A stretch of DNA of 64,000 bases from Pararhizobium polonicum (GTDB taxonomy: Bacteria; Pseudomonadota; Alphaproteobacteria; Rhizobiales; Rhizobiaceae): assembly GCF_001687365.1 (NCBI RefSeq), contig NZ_LGLV01000007.1:186001-250000 (forward strand). Direction: 5' to 3'. The position numbers and the translations under genes were made by a program. The notes below the pieces were generated by a model. That model was not told where the DNA came from. It was given only the letters and a program-made list of their open reading frames with translations, and did not search any database. Positions 46,949-55,513 of the stretch are shown here, in pieces. Position 1 is the stretch's first letter; each line of letters starts with the position of its first letter.

Positions 46949-47325
46949 TCGGTCCCCTCGACGGTGGGTCTGTGCCACCCTTGAAAAGACTTTGTGCAAT
47001 GCGAAGAAAGATTGCAAGGCGCAATTCTTGACGGGAAGATTCATTTCCTGTGAGTGGAGCGTCGCCGGGATCGGCTTCTCGATCCGGATGTGAGGAGCGA
47101 GCCCGATGCCTTGGCATTGCAGTCTTATATCGAGCACCTTCAGGAAACGTTTTCTGATGGAACCCATTCCGGATCGGGCGGCTTGGTCATCTGTGCGTCC
47201 GAAGATGGCATATCCTGCACTGTCCTTTCCGATATCGGCGACCTCTCCCTGACCGCAAGCGCCATCGTGGACATGGAAATGTCCGCGTCAGCGGCTGTGA
47301 CACGGACATTCGGGTGATAAGGACA
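46949..47325. other. Intergenic region upstream of the DUF2126 gene
   Basis: 377 bases without a supported gene. A frame on the plus strand (47054-47317) is open but has no ribosome-binding site or family resemblance. The promoter of the three-gene cluster should be here. Confidence 0.4.
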
Positions 47326-48102
47326 TTACCGTTTCATCGACACCAGATTGAAATAGGCGCCCTGCGGATCGACGCAGTTGACCACCCAGGCGCCGCCGGG
47401 GACTTCCATCGGGCCGTTGACGACCTTGCCGCCCTTGGCCGTTGCCCGTGCGATTGACGCGTCGAGGGCCTCGACGTTGAAATAAAAGCCCCAGTAGGGT
47501 GGAGCGGGAATGGCGGCGGGTTTGGTCATCATGCCGCCGATCTGCGCGCCATTGTGGGCGAAGAGCTGGTAGGTGCCCATCTCGCCCATATCAATGCCTT
47601 CGTCCTTCTTCCAGCCGAACATCTCCTGGTAGAAGGGGAGATCGGTGGCGAGATCGCCGGCCATCAGTTCGTGCCAGCCGATATTTCCATTGGCGTTCTG
47701 TGCGATCTCCGGCATGTCGTCACTGCCATCGCCCTTGAACAGGGCAAACACCGCGCCGTGCGGATCGGCGACGACAGCGAAGCGGCCGATGCCGGGAATA
47801 TCCTCCGGCTGGCGGTGCACCGTACCGCCAAGCTCGCCGATCTTCCCGGCTGCCGCATCGACATCATCGACGCCGACATAACCGAGCCAGGCGGGCGGGA
47901 TGCCCATCTTCAGCGCATTGTCCGGTATCGTCATCAGGCCGGCGATGCGCACGCCGTCGGTCTTGAACAGCGTGTAGTTGGCGCCGGGCATGCCGGAATC
48001 GGCGGAGGTCCAGCCGACCACGTCATCGTAGAATGCTGCCGCTGCCGTGGTATCGGTGGTCATCAGTTCGTACCAGACGAACGCGCCGTGTTTGTCGCTC
48101 AT
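47326..48102 (-). CDS. VOC-family protein with two glyoxalase-like modules
   Basis: A 258-residue protein with two VOC modules: 'GAFVWYELMTTDTTAAAAFYDDVVGW' (about 6-31) starts the first, and 'GNIGWHELMAGDLATDLPFYQEMFGW' starts the second near 140. This is the CFP32-like tandem form. It binds a metal or small hydrophobic ligand in related proteins; its substrate is unknown. It is third in the DUF899-DUF1579-VOC operon. AGGAGGAG precedes the ATG. Confidence 0.9.
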   Translation of the reverse strand: MSDKHGAFVWYELMTTDTTAAAAFYDDVVGWTSADSGMPGANYTLFKTDGVRIAGLMTIPDNALKMGIPPAWLGYVGVDDVDAAAGKIGELGGTVHRQPEDIPGIGRFAVVADPHGAVFALFKGDGSDDMPEIAQNANGNIGWHELMAGDLATDLPFYQEMFGWKKDEGIDMGEMGTYQLFAHNGAQIGGMMTKPAAIPAPPYWGFYFNVEALDASIARATAKGGKVVNGPMEVPGGAWVVNCVDPQGAYFNLVSMKR

Positions 48103-48150
48103 TGTTGGTCTCCTCCTGGTTGTTTTGGGCCGGGCCGGAAAGACCGGCGG

Positions 48151-48636
48151 TCAGGCTGCCGGTATGCGTTTGTAGTCGCTGGACATGACAGGCTTCCAGG
48201 TGCCATCGGCATTCCGGATGCGGGACGAGAAATTCCGGGAATCCCCGTCCTTGATGGTGATGATGTCCTGATAGCGCGCGGTCCTTCCGGGATTTGCGAA
48301 ATCGGGGCCTTCGCAGTCGAGCGTCAGCACTTTGCCGGTATCGTCGAGCATGCCTTCATAGACCCAGAGGTGGGTCATGACGGAGCTGGCGAAAGAGCCG
48401 ACATAGCGTTTCCGGGCGGGGTCGTAGCCAAGTGTCAGGATATTCGTCGCCGCGCTGCCATCCGGCATGGTGCCGGTCATTTCGGAGACGATCCAGGCGC
48501 CACCGAGCGAGCGGGTTTTGTCTTCCCATGCTGCGTGAGCCTGTTTTTCGCTTTCGCCCGGCGGGTCGAATGTCACGCGCCACCGGCCCGCCAGCTGTTG
48601 CAGCCAGCGATGTTCCTCGACAAGATCCGCTTTCAT
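48151..48636 (-). CDS. DUF1579-family protein
   Basis: A 161-residue protein with 'EEHRWLQQLAGRWRV', 'SLGGAWIVSEMTGTMPDG' and 'LTLGYDPARKRYVGSFASSV', the lipocalin-like pattern of DUF1579. Such proteins may bind small hydrophobic ligands. GAGGAG precedes the ATG, and it lies 44 bases after the DUF899 gene in the same operon. Confidence 0.85.
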   Translation of the reverse strand: MKADLVEEHRWLQQLAGRWRVTFDPPGESEKQAHAAWEDKTRSLGGAWIVSEMTGTMPDGSAATNILTLGYDPARKRYVGSFASSVMTHLWVYEGMLDDTGKVLTLDCEGPDFANPGRTARYQDIITIKDGDSRNFSSRIRNADGTWKPVMSSDYKRIPAA

Positions 48637-48680
48637 CGCGCCGTTCTCCTCTTTTGCGCGTTTCTATCGGCAGGGCAGGG

Positions 48681-49412
48681 TCATGCGCAGCAGGAATGCG
48701 CCGGGGATGGCTCCTCATATTCGTCATGGCGCTTCACGAAGCTCAATGTTGACGTTTCATTGCGGCCTTTCGGGGCCCGGTCGAGGATCATCAGCGTGGT
48801 GAGGATTTCCTCGCCGCCGCGGGCGTAGTCGGAATAGGTGTGATAGACATTGCCGGCCTCGTCGCGGATGAAGGCGCTCATGCCCGGCAGCTCGTCATTG
48901 GCCTGATCGCCGGATATGTCGCGGAAATTGTAGAAGACCTTGCCGCTCTCCAGCTCCTCCCTGGTGAAGGACACGTGGTAGTCGAAGTTGAAATCGCTGC
49001 CAAAGGACGACACCCAGGGGAATTTCCAGCCCATGCGCTTCTTGTAGGCCTCGATCTTGTCGAGCGGCGCGCGGGACACCGTGACATAGGTCACGTCATG
49101 ATGGTTGAGATGGGCAAGCGTGCCGTCGATATGATCGGACAGGAAAGAGCAGCCGGGGCAGCCGGCCTCCCAGTCGGGGCCGAACATGAAATGGTAGATC
49201 ATCAGCTGGCTGCGGCCGTCGAACAGGTCGGCCAGGGTCTTTTTACCCGCCGGCGTGTCGAACGTGTAGGTCTTGTCGACCTTGACCCAGGGCAGCTTCA
49301 GCCGTTCGGCGCGGATCTTGTCGCGCAGGCGGGTTTCCTCCTTCTCCGTCGCGAGCAGCGCCCTGCGGGCTTCGAGCCATTCTTCTCGGGATACAACCGG
49401 ATTGCTCAACAT
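48681..49412 (-). CDS. DUF899 (thioredoxin-like) family protein
   Basis: A 243-residue thioredoxin-fold protein. 'YTFDTPAGKKTLADLFDGRSQLMIYHFMFGPDWEAGCPGCSFLSDHI' contains the family's CPGC motif, in the position of a redox CxxC. The tail ends '...AHSCCA' with two more cysteines. DUF899 proteins are common in operons with MarR/ArsR regulators and VOC proteins. ATG 49412 follows GAGGAGGA. It is the first gene of the operon, divergent from a MarR gene with a 12-base palindrome between. Confidence 0.9.
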   Translation of the reverse strand: MLSNPVVSREEWLEARRALLATEKEETRLRDKIRAERLKLPWVKVDKTYTFDTPAGKKTLADLFDGRSQLMIYHFMFGPDWEAGCPGCSFLSDHIDGTLAHLNHHDVTYVTVSRAPLDKIEAYKKRMGWKFPWVSSFGSDFNFDYHVSFTREELESGKVFYNFRDISGDQANDELPGMSAFIRDEAGNVYHTYSDYARGGEEILTTLMILDRAPKGRNETSTLSFVKRHDEYEEPSPAHSCCA

Positions 49413-49461
49413 CGTTCTTTCCTCCTCAGAAAATCGCGTTTCGTTCCGCTTGACTAAATAG

Positions 49462-49473
49462 GTTGATATCAAC
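49462..49473. promoter_or_regulatory. Palindrome GTTGATATCAAC between divergent operons
   Basis: A perfect 12-base dyad in the 72-base gap between the DUF899 gene and the MarR gene, at 11 bases from the MarR start. Its size and position suit a MarR-family operator controlling both directions. Confidence 0.65.
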
Positions 49474-49484
49474 ATTATTGCACA

Positions 49485-49928
49485 ATGTCAAAGCCTGTCG
49501 TGATTCCCTTCGAGACCACCCTTCATGTGCGCGACACATGCCTGTGCCTTCATGTGCAGCGCGCGGCGCGGGCGCTGGCGCGGAAATTCGATGAGGCGCT
49601 GCGGCCGGTCGAGCTGACCAACGGGCAGTTTTCGCTGCTGCTTTCGCTCAACAGGCCGGAGCCGCCGGGCATGGGGCCGGTTGCCCATCTGCTCGCCATG
49701 GACCGCACAACGCTGACAGCGGCGCTCAAGCCGCTCGAAAAACGGGGGCTGCTGGAAACGGCAACGGATGCCACGGACCGGCGCCTGCGGCGGATGAAAC
49801 TGACGCCGGCCGGGCATGCCCTGCTGGCCAGAGCGATGCCGATCTGGACGCGCACGCATGCCGAGGTCGGTGACGCCTTGGGCGGCCGACCGGAGCGGCT
49901 GTGCGCCGATCTTCAGGCGCTTGCCTGA
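49485..49928 (+). CDS. MarR-family transcriptional regulator
   Basis: A 147-residue winged helix protein: 'QFSLLLSLNRPEPPGMGPVAHLLAMDRTTLTAALKPLEKRGLLE' with the wing 'DATDRRLRRMKLTPAG'. Two cysteines sit in 'DTCLCLHVQ' near residues 18-20, the N-terminal helix where OhrR-type proteins carry a redox cysteine; redox sensing is therefore possible. No Shine-Dalgarno precedes the ATG, and the operator-like palindrome ends only 11 bases upstream, so the mRNA may be nearly leaderless. Confidence 0.9.
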   Translation: MSKPVVIPFETTLHVRDTCLCLHVQRAARALARKFDEALRPVELTNGQFSLLLSLNRPEPPGMGPVAHLLAMDRTTLTAALKPLEKRGLLETATDATDRRLRRMKLTPAGHALLARAMPIWTRTHAEVGDALGGRPERLCADLQALA

Positions 49929-49986
49929 CGCTTGCCTCATCCGCCGGAGGAGGCGGAAAATCGCATAACCAGAGAGGAGACTGTCC

Positions 49987-50385
49987 ATGCGGATGATTTT
50001 TGTGAACCTGCCGGTCAAGGAGATCGGACGATCCAGGGCGTTTTTCAGCGGGTTGGGCTTCAGCTTCAACCCCGATTATTCCAGCGACAATACGCTGTGC
50101 ATGATCGTCGAGGAGAACATTTTCGTCATGCTGCTGGAGGAGGCGCGCTTCAAGGACTTCATCATCGATGAGATCGCCGATACCTCGAAAACGACGGAAG
50201 TGCTGACCTGCCTGTCGGCGTCGAGCCGGGCCGAGGTTGACGAGACGCTCGCCAAGGCGCTGGCCTCCGGCGGCAAGGAATGGCGGCCGGTGATGGATTA
50301 CGGCTTCATGTATGGCTGCAGCTTTCAGGATCCCGACGGTCATGTCTGGGAACTGGCCTATATGGAGCAGCAGGCGGCGGGTTGA
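49987..50385 (+). CDS. VOC-family protein (single glyoxalase-like domain pair)
   Basis: A 132-residue protein with 'IFVNLPVKEIGRSRAFFSGLGFSFNPDYS' at the start and 'SFQDPDGHVWELAYME' at the end, the usual VOC beginning and metal-ligand Glu region. It resembles YcgJ/lactoylglutathione lyase-like proteins. GAGAGGAGA precedes the ATG. It is 58 bases after the MarR gene and likely co-transcribed. Confidence 0.9.
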   Translation: MRMIFVNLPVKEIGRSRAFFSGLGFSFNPDYSSDNTLCMIVEENIFVMLLEEARFKDFIIDEIADTSKTTEVLTCLSASSRAEVDETLAKALASGGKEWRPVMDYGFMYGCSFQDPDGHVWELAYMEQQAAG

Positions 50386-50448
50386 CGGTGGATTGGCCTT
50401 TCAGGTTGACGACAACGTGGCTTGAGATTGATTTGGTAAATCCCCCCG

Positions 50449-50590
50449 CCGTCATCCTCGGGCTTGTCCCGGGGATCCAGTGCGCCGTGTCCACGGCGCG
50501 CAAAACTCACTGACTGCTCCGGTTGAAATGGTCCTTTCACGGCGCGGACGCGCCGTGGCTGGATCCCCGCCACAAGGGCGAGGATGACGG
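50449..50590. repeat. Dispersed palindromic element with 12-base terminal inverted repeats
   Basis: The element runs from CCGTCATCCTCG (50449-50460) to CGAGGATGACGG (50579-50590), with inner GGGATCCAG / CTGGATCCC and GGCGCG / CGCGCC arms. Such 'GTCATCCTCG' elements are widespread between genes in alphaproteobacteria. It has no coding capacity. It lies in the 351-base gap between the VOC gene and the broken methyltransferase; the rest of that gap holds nothing else I can support. Confidence 0.75.
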
Positions 50591-50736
50591 AAGTTGGAGG
50601 CGTGCCAAATTCCATCGCTCTCCTTTTGGGCTTCTTTCCATTTTTGTGAAATTCCGTAAATCTCGTCACAAATGGCTGCCATGTCGGAGCTGAGCATATT
50701 GGTATCTATCCGCAGACGGCGCAGAAGTGGTGAAGA

Positions 50737-51413
50737 GTGACCCAGAACATCTATGACAACCCGGACTTCTTCGAAGGCTACAGCCAGCTCGGCCGCTCGG
50801 TCGAGGGGCTGGACGGCGCGGCGGAATGGGCGTCGATCCGGGCGCTGCTGCCCGATCTGAAGGGCAAACGCGTCGCCGATCTCGGCTGCGGTTTCGGCTG
50901 GTTCTGCCGTTTTGCCCGGGAGCAGGGGGCGGCCCAAGTGCTTGGCTTCGATGTCTCGGACAACATGCTGGCGCGGGCGCGGGCAACGTCGGATGCGGCG
51001 ATAGACTATGCGAAGGCCGATCTTGAGGTGCTCGAACTGCCGGAAGCCTCCTTCGATCTCGTCTACAGTTCGCTCGCCTTTCACTACATCAAGGATCTCG
51101 ACGCACTGCTGACGCGGGTTCATGCCGCGCTCGTTGCGGGCGGACATCTGGTGTTTTCCACCGAGCATCCGATCTACATGGCGCCGGCACATCCGGGCTG
51201 GACGAAGGTCCGCGCACCACGGACTGGCTGGCCAAGGGCGTGGTCAAGCAGCACCGGACGATCGGCACATTGCTCAACATCCTGATCGGCCTCGGCTTTA
51301 CCCTGCTGCATGTGGAGGAATGGGGGCCGTCGCGGCAACAGGTTGCCGCCCATCCGGAATGGGCCGATGAGCGGGAACGGCCGATGTTCCTGCTGGTTTC
51401 CGCGCGCAAATAG
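50737..51413 (+). pseudogene. Class I SAM methyltransferase with a frameshifting deletion
   Basis: From GTG 50737 the frame encodes a SAM methyltransferase ('RVADLGCGFGWFCRFA', 'YAKADLEVLELPEASFDLVYSSLAFHYI', 'VFSTEHPIYMAPAHPGW'). Near 51206 it shifts: the original frame runs to a stop at 51285 with unrelated residues, while the next frame continues the family's C-terminus ('RTTDWLAKGVVKQHRTIGT', 'GFTLLHVEEWGPSRQQ', 'ERPMFLLVSARK') to TAG 51411-51413. Family members have about 20 more residues between these parts, so a deletion of 3n+1 bases is the likely cause. Probably inactive. Confidence 0.8.
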
Positions 51414-51481
51414 CGACAGCTGGCCCGAAGATTTCGGGTGCCGGCAATATTTCCAGCTGGAATGCGCTTGCGGCAGCGTGG

Positions 51482-51509
51482 CATGACCGAGGGGGGCTCC
51501 CCGGTCATG
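51482..51509. terminator. Hairpin between the methyltransferase remnant and ilvD
   Basis: CATGACCG (51482-51489) pairs with CGGTCATG (51502-51509). It lies between convergent units and may end ilvD transcription, but no T-run is adjacent. Confidence 0.4.
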
Positions 51510-51532
51510 GTCAAGAGCCTCGGCGGCGCTTT

Positions 51533-53377
51533 TTAGCCGAGATCGCCCAGATCGCGCACCGCGCCACGGTCTGCCGAGGTGGCGAAGGCGGCGTAGGCCT
51601 TCAGCGCTGTCGTCACCTTGCGCTTGCGCAATTCGGTGGGCTTCCAGCCCTTGGCGTCCTGTTCGGCGCGGCGGGTGGCGATTTCGGCTTCGCTGACGCG
51701 CAGCGAGATCGTCCGGTTGGGGATGTCGATGTCGATCATGTCGCCTTCGCGCACGATGCCGATCAGGCCGCCATTGGCGGCTTCCGGCGAGACGTGACCG
51801 ATGGACAGACCGGACGTGCCGCCGGAGAAGCGGCCGTCGGTGATCAGCGCGCAGGCCTTGCCGAGGCCCTTCGATTTCAGGTAGCTGGTCGGATAGAGCA
51901 TTTCCTGCATCCCCGGTCCGCCCTTGGGGCCTTCATAGCGGATGACGACGACGTCGCCGGCCTTGACCTCGTTGGCAAGGATCGCCTTGACCGAGGAATC
52001 CTGGCTTTCGAAGACGCGGGCGGGGCCGGAGAATTTCAGGATCGATTCATCCACACCGGCCGTTTTCACGATGCAGCCGTTGATGGCGATATTGCCCTTG
52101 AGGACGGCCAGGCCGCCATCTTTCGAGAACGGATGCTGGGCATCGCGGATGACGCCCTTTTCGCGGTCGAGGTCTAGCTCCTTCCAGCGGGCGCTCTGGC
52201 TGAAGGCGACCTGTGTCGGTACGCCGCCGGGAGCCGCGCTGAACAGTTCGAGCGCTGCCGGATTGTCGGTGACGGCAATATCCCATTGCGACAGGGCGTC
52301 GCCGAGCGTCTTGGCATGCACGGTCGGCAGGTCGGCATTGAGCAGGCCGGCCCGGTTCAGTTCGCCGAGGATCGCCATGATGCCGCCGGCGCGGTGCACG
52401 TCTTCCATATGCACGTCGGCCTTGGCGGGCGCGACCTTGGAAAGGCACGGAACCCTGCGCGACAGCCGGTCGATGTCGTCCAGATTGAAATCGATTTCGC
52501 CTTCATGGGCGGCGGCGAGAATGTGCAGCACGGTGTTGGTCGAGCCGCCCATGGCGATGTCGAGCGCCATGGCGTTCTCGAAGGCGCCCTTGGAGGCGAT
52601 GGTGCGCGGCAGGGCGGTTTCGTCGTCCTGTTCGTAATAGCGCTTGGCCAGACCGACGATGCGGCGGCCGGCTTCCAGAAACAGCTTTTCGCGATCGGAA
52701 TGGGTGGCCAGCGTCGAGCCGTTGCCGGGCAGGGACAGGCCGAGGGCTTCGGTCAGACAGTTCATCGAATTGGCGGTGAACATGCCGGAGCAGGAGCCGC
52801 AGGTCGGGCAGGCGGAACGTTCGATGGTCTTGACGTCCTCGTCGGACATCGTGTCATCGGCGGCGGCGACCATGGCATCGACCAGATCGAGCGCATGGAT
52901 CTTGCCGTCCGACAAGAGCACCTTGCCGGCTTCCATCGGGCCGCCGGAGACGAAGATCGTCGGAATGTTGAGGCGCAGCGAGGCCATCAGCATGCCGGGG
53001 GTGATCTTGTCGCAGTTGGAAATGCAGACCATCGCATCGGCGCAGTGGGCGTTGACCATGTACTCGACCGAGTCGGCAATGATTTCGCGCGACGGCAGCG
53101 AATAGAGCATGCCGTCATGGCCCATGGCGATGCCGTCATCGACGGCGATGGTGTTGAATTCCTTGGCGACGCCGCCGTTGGCTTCGATCTCGCGCGCCAC
53201 CAGCTGGCCAAGGTCCTTGAGGTGGACATGGCCCGGCACGAACTGCGTGAACGAATTGACCACCGCGATAATCGGCTTGCCGAAATCGCCGTCCTTCATG
53301 CCCGTCGCGCGCCACAGGCCGCGAGCGCCGGCCATGTTGCGGCCGTGGGTGGTGGTGCGAGAGCGATAGGCAGGCAT
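51533..53377 (-). CDS. ilvD: Dihydroxy-acid dehydratase
   Basis: A 614-residue enzyme for the third step of valine/isoleucine synthesis. Cluster-binding cysteines are in '[13 protein letters not shown]' and '[18 protein letters not shown]'; '[20 protein letters not shown]' is near the C-terminus. The full length and the start '[22 protein letters not shown]' are typical. It is monocistronic here. Confidence 0.98.
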   Translation of the reverse strand: MPAYRSRTTTHGRNMAGARGLWRATGMKDGDFGKPIIAVVNSFTQFVPGHVHLKDLGQLVAREIEANGGVAKEFNTIAVDDGIAMGHDGMLYSLPSREIIADSVEYMVNAHCADAMVCISNCDKITPGMLMASLRLNIPTIFVSGGPMEAGKVLLSDGKIHALDLVDAMVAAADDTMSDEDVKTIERSACPTCGSCSGMFTANSMNCLTEALGLSLPGNGSTLATHSDREKLFLEAGRRIVGLAKRYYEQDDETALPRTIASKGAFENAMALDIAMGGSTNTVLHILAAAHEGEIDFNLDDIDRLSRRVPCLSKVAPAKADVHMEDVHRAGGIMAILGELNRAGLLNADLPTVHAKTLGDALSQWDIAVTDNPAALELFSAAPGGVPTQVAFSQSARWKELDLDREKGVIRDAQHPFSKDGGLAVLKGNIAINGCIVKTAGVDESILKFSGPARVFESQDSSVKAILANEVKAGDVVVIRYEGPKGGPGMQEMLYPTSYLKSKGLGKACALITDGRFSGGTSGLSIGHVSPEAANGGLIGIVREGDMIDIDIPNRTISLRVSEAEIATRRAEQDAKGWKPTELRKRKVTTALKAYAAFATSADRGAVRDLGDLG

Positions 53378-53816
53378 GGACGTCTTCCTTGAACTTGTCT
53401 GGGTGAACGGCAGATATAGGGATCAGGGGCCACAATTGCAGCGGTTCCTAGCGCAAAACTGCGCCCGCGTCACGATTTTCGTAACAAAATTTCGTGTTTT
53501 TTCAGCGGCGGCGATATCCGGGGCATGCTTGCCCGCGCGGAGAAATGGCCCGGGTTTGGCTGCGACAGCCGCGGGGAAAATCGCGTTGCCGGTCCGGCGT
53601 GCCGTGTTCGGGGCGCTGGCCCGGCGGAATTTCGCCTTCAACCGATTGATTTCGAAGAGGAACAGCGCCGCCTACCCCAATTGGGGGATGCGCGATCCGG
53701 CGTTTCATCCTCTATTGCCGGTGCCGGACACTTTGCAATCCGGCAATTTCATCACCTATTCATTGTTCAAATCCCCTCTCCGGCAACGGGGAGGGCTCTT
53801 TCTCCGCCAGAGGGGC
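53378..53816. other. Gene-free region upstream of ilvD
   Basis: No gene is supported in 439 bases. At about 53471-53504 the plus strand has CACGA..TCGTG followed by TTTTTT, a terminator-like shape pointing away from ilvD. A RIME-like hairpin pair lies at 53773-53815. Confidence 0.4.
53773..53815. repeat. RIME-like palindrome fragment
   Basis: CCCCTCT (53773-53779) and AGAGGGG (53809-53815) enclose a CTCCG-gcaa-CGGGGAG hairpin. It follows the small conserved ORF's stop by one base, so it may act as its terminator. Confidence 0.5.
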
Positions 53817-54005
53817 CTACACCAGCGGACTTTTGCGCCCGGCGCGGTCATCCCGGTTCAGGGCATCCGCGATATCCCGGGCATCGTTTCGATCAAGTCC
53901 GGTCAGGTCGCGTCCGTCCGATGCGGCGGGCAGGCGGGTGATGACATCAAGAACGGTCCATGTGCCGTTCTTTTCCTGGCGGAGGTCGTAGCGGGGTTCG
54001 TGCAT
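53817..54005 (-). CDS. Small conserved hypothetical protein
   Basis: A 62-residue protein starting 'MHEPRYDLRQEKNGTWTVLDV' and continuing 'GLDRNDARDIADALNRDD'. This pattern recurs as a small protein in rhizobial genomes ('DLRQEKNGTWTV' is characteristic). The ATG at 54005 is chosen from that conserved beginning; AAGGA lies about 10 bases upstream. Function unknown. Confidence 0.7.
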   Translation of the reverse strand: MHEPRYDLRQEKNGTWTVLDVITRLPAASDGRDLTGLDRNDARDIADALNRDDRAGRKSPLV

Positions 54006-54179
54006 GGGGAGTGATCCTTGGTCAGGCGGAGGTTGCCGCAGATCTACTGCTGGCGTTGAGAGATTTCGGGTGTGTCGGCCAAATGATGTTGGGCGCAAAC
54101 CCCTCAGGATGGGGCCTGGGAGAAGGTGCACCCCGTGGTGATATTTTTCCTTAGTTTCTTTGGATGATAGGGGACGACG

Positions 54180-54695
54180 ATGGCAATCGAAAATGACGTA
54201 ACCAAGGAATGGCTTTGGCGGGAAAGCAAGTTATTGGATGAAATCGCCGGAGCTGTTGAATATTACGCGAAGCACACGAGAAGGAACCAGCTCTGGCAAC
54301 GGATTACTTCCGTCAGCGTGATGGCGCTGAGTACGCTCGCACCACTGGTGGTAGCGGGCTCGGGCATTGAAGGCGGGATATTCGGGCTATCGAAGGTTCA
54401 GCTGAATGTCGCCGGTGTTTCGATCACCTTCGTGCTTGCGTTGATTGAGGGAATCCGTCGAATCTTCAGATTCGAACAGCGCTGGGCCACTTGCTACATG
54501 GTCAAGGCGACGATCAAGCGCGAGCGAGAGAAATACCGGTATGCGCGGATCGGATTGACCGTTGGCACCGACGAGTGGAAGGCTCAGCTTGCGGCCCTGA
54601 GAAAGTCTTTCGACGACGCGACCGGAAGAGAAACGCAAGAGTTTTTTGCAGCCGTTCAGGAAGCCAAGGCGGCGGCACCGAAGAGCCCGGCTTGA
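54180..54695 (+). CDS. DUF4231 (SLATT-like) two-helix membrane protein
   Basis: A 171-residue protein with two predicted membrane helices, about 42-61 ('VSVMALSTLAPLVVAG') and 73-92 ('VQLNVAGVSITFVLALIEG'), flanked by charged helices ('YYAKHTRRNQLWQRI' before, 'RIFRFEQRWATCY' after). This is the DUF4231/SLATT pattern, a family predicted to include pore-forming effectors tied to nucleotide-signalling defence systems. It stands alone here. Arg codons include AGA, AGG and CGA, unlike the CGC-rich neighbours, and it lies at the 3' side of a tRNA, both hints of transfer. AGGGG precedes the ATG. Confidence 0.8.
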   Translation: MAIENDVTKEWLWRESKLLDEIAGAVEYYAKHTRRNQLWQRITSVSVMALSTLAPLVVAGSGIEGGIFGLSKVQLNVAGVSITFVLALIEGIRRIFRFEQRWATCYMVKATIKREREKYRYARIGLTVGTDEWKAQLAALRKSFDDATGRETQEFFAAVQEAKAAAPKSPA

Positions 54696-54745
54696 AACGG
54701 TCGAGCCCGGAGAGATACCAGCGGTGCTGCGGCAAGGTTGAAACG

Positions 54746-54777
54746 AAAAAGGCCTCTCGATTGCTCGAAAGGCCTTT
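54746..54777 (-). terminator. Terminator of tRNA-Val
   Basis: AAAGGCCT (54748-54755) pairs with AGGCCTTT (54770-54777), with inner TCGA/TCGA arms and T-run on the minus strand. It lies just past the tRNA 3' end. It could also end the DUF4231 transcript on the plus strand. Confidence 0.8.
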
Positions 54778-54787
54778 ATAAACTGGA

Positions 54788-54862
<75 letters not shown>

Positions 54863-54876
54863 ATCCGATGTCGGCG

Positions 54877-54905
54877 CATAGACCACAAACCCCTTGGAGC
54901 GTCAA
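54877..54905 (-). promoter_or_regulatory. Promoter of tRNA-Val
   Basis: On the minus strand TTGACG (54905-54900), a 17-base spacer and TCTATG (54882-54877) form a near-consensus promoter about 15 bases before the tRNA. Confidence 0.7.
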
Positions 54906-54957
54906 TAGGCTTTTTTCGGCTTTTTGACAGGAAGTTTCGCGGCCCTTGCGGCGCAGC

Positions 54958-55320
54958 CTATGCGGCCAGCATCTTGTTCACTTCGTCCACAAGATCACGC
55001 AGATGGAACGGCTTGGAGAGGACCTTTGCGTCCTTCGGGGCTTTCGAATCAGGATTGAGCGCCACGGCTGCAAAGCCGGTGATGAACATCACCTTGAGGT
55101 CCGGATCGAGTTCGGTTGCGCGGCGGGCGAGCTCGATACCGTCCATTTCCGGCATGACGATGTCGGTGAGGAGGAGCGAAAATGGTTCTTCGCGCAGCCG
55201 GTCATAGGCGCTGGCGCCATTGTCGAAGGACAATACCTTGTAACCGGCCTTTTCCAGGGCTTTCACCAGGAATCGGCGCATGTCGTTATCGTCTTCGGCG
55301 AGGAGAATTTTTGGACTCAT
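54958..55320 (-). CDS. cpdR: Response regulator CpdR
   Basis: A 120-residue receiver-only protein: acidic pocket Asp10/Asp11, phospho-acceptor Asp53 in 'LLTDIVMPEMDG', and Lys103 in 'LSKPFHL'. The segment 'NGASAYDRLREEPFSLLLTDIVMPEMDGIELARRATELDPDL' (read in pieces) and 'GFAAVALNP' match CpdR closely. Unphosphorylated CpdR recruits ClpXP to the pole and promotes CtrA pathway proteolysis. The C-terminal 'MLAA' resembles a ClpXP degron, as known for CpdR itself. It is divergent from the amidohydrolase gene. Confidence 0.93.
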   Translation of the reverse strand: MSPKILLAEDDNDMRRFLVKALEKAGYKVLSFDNGASAYDRLREEPFSLLLTDIVMPEMDGIELARRATELDPDLKVMFITGFAAVALNPDSKAPKDAKVLSKPFHLRDLVDEVNKMLAA

Positions 55321-55513
55321 GGATTAAAGCCGTTGCACCTTATGTCGATGTCGGGAATTGCGGTAACGTCATGAAACCGCAGTTGGGTAAATATCCGGTG
55401 AAGACATGAGGTCAATCCCCGTTCACAGGCAGGAAACGACTATGGACATGATTGCTGCCTGCTGGCAACATACACGAAGCATCAAGATCATGACATGGTA
55501 AAAAAGGGCTGCG

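Noticed and set aside
47054..47317. Open frame upstream of the DUF2126 gene on the plus strand
   Set aside because: No ribosome-binding site, no recognisable family, and a biased low-complexity composition.
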